Shown: positions 5,183 to 5,617 of the stretch, in pieces | Layout: the number at the start of each line of letters is the position of its first letter | How positions within the stretch are numbered: the first letter of the stretch is position 1 | NCBI GenBank assembly: GCA_947572405.1 | Contig: CANPBV010000087.1 | Span: 1-5,617, forward strand | Direction: 5' to 3' | From: an uncultured Mycoplasmatota bacterium | GTDB taxonomy: Bacteria > Bacillota_I > Bacilli_A > RF39 > UBA660 | DNA length: 5,617 nucleotides | Notes under the pieces: generated by a model | The model's input: only the letters and a program-made list of their open reading frames with translations | What the model was told of the DNA's origin: nothing | Database searches by the model: none | Made by a program: the position numbers and the translations under genes

Positions 5183-5617
5183 TATTCGAATCTAATGTTA
5201 CTATATAGCAAGGAGGCCTGCTTATCAAAGTTTTTCTTTAATAGTGGCAAATTGACCAATAGTGAAACTCCTGCAATCATAATATTTAAAGTATTTGATA
5301 ATGATAATAAAATCATCATACCAACGAAGAAACACCAATCTTTGATTACTGCCTTTCTCAATGGTAATAAATTCTTTTTTGCTATTTTTTGTTTGCTGAA
5401 AATGTTATAAATTCCAATTCTACCAGCTACATACCAAATAAAAATATTTAAACCCAATTCAATAGGTGTCATTACGAAATAAAGTGCTTCTGTAGATATA
5501 TTATTAATTAATAAATGTTTTACTCCCCCTACTATAATAAATGTAATAATTGCCAAAATAAGTTGTACAAGAAATACTGTTACGCAGAAATACATATTTC
5601 TTTCTGAGACAATATTT
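5182..5617 (-). CDS. Uncharacterised membrane protein, 5' end probably outside the window
   Basis: I do not recognise this protein. The visible part has about four hydrophobic segments. Counted from the first ATG at 5595 they lie near residues 3-23, 38-58, 86-100 and 101-118. A basic loop (KQKIAKKNLLPLRK, 68-81) lies between the second and third, suggesting that this loop is cytoplasmic. The ATG at 5595 would give 137 residues, but it has no convincing Shine-Dalgarno (AGAAAGAAAT upstream) and would start straight in a membrane helix. The frame stays open for seven more codons (NIVSERN) to the window edge. A start beyond the edge with a short charged cytoplasmic N-terminus is therefore more likely. 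The gene ends in its own terminator and is probably transcribed separately from corA. No function can be assigned; no catalytic or binding motif is apparent. Confidence 0.65.
   Translation of the reverse strand, partial: NIVSERNMYFCVTVFLVQLILAIITFIIVGGVKHLLINNISTEALYFVMTPIELGLNIFIWYVAGRIGIYNIFSKQKIAKKNLLPLRKAVIKDWCFFVGMMILLSLSNTLNIMIAGVSLLVNLPLLKKNFDKQASLLYSNIRFE

Noticed and set aside
4189..5595. CorA, PAP2 and an unknown membrane protein as a new defence or signalling system
   Set aside because: CorA and PAP2 carry complete, ordinary family motifs, no effector or sensor domain is visible, and the unknown membrane gene is separated by its own terminator.

Overview
The window is AT-rich DNA from a low-GC Gram-positive bacterium. 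The genes are compact and include xerD, rarA, holA and a CorA-type transporter, as expected for Bacillota, probably Bacilli. A more precise placement, such as one of the uncultured gut Bacilli lineages with reduced genomes, is only a guess. The standard bacterial code (translation table 11) fits. TGA is the stop of the corA-like gene, the PAP2 gene and ORF 50-442, and two of these TGAs sit in ATGA stop/start overlaps. The Trp codon checked in xerD is TGG.

Layout from left to right: (i) a minus-strand pair read from about 1345 down to 50, xerD followed 9 bp later by a 130-residue protein of unknown function that looks truncated; (ii) a 79-bp divergent intergenic region (1346-1424) with two opposed extended -10 promoters; (iii) rarA on the plus strand (1425-2651); (iv) a perfect 9-bp hairpin holding both stop codons of the convergent rarA/holA pair; (v) a minus-strand operon corA, PAP2 phosphatase, holA (5112 down to 2655), with ATGA overlaps at both junctions; (vi) an intrinsic terminator and, upstream of it, a membrane protein of unknown function whose 5' end probably lies beyond the right edge.

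Functionally the window is mostly chromosome maintenance: XerD (dimer resolution), RarA (clamp-loader-like AAA+ ATPase at stalled forks) and HolA (delta subunit of the replicative clamp loader). Two envelope genes, a divalent-cation channel and a lipid or undecaprenyl phosphatase, are translationally coupled upstream of holA. I see no transposon, CRISPR array, RNA gene or recognisable defence system.

Two observations stand out. All three visible promoters share one design: an extended -10 followed 6-8 nt later by GGTGAT, then 4 nt, then ATG, so predicted mRNAs would have 5' leaders of only about 10-13 nt. The xerD and corA copies share a 13-nt identical block and the same -10 spacing. Second, ORF 50-442 stops just after a His-Ser...Ile-x-x-x-Gly-Leu segment resembling the N-terminal edge of ADP-ribosyltransferase-like domains, while the +1 frame stays open to the window edge. 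This suggests a truncated or frameshifted larger gene.
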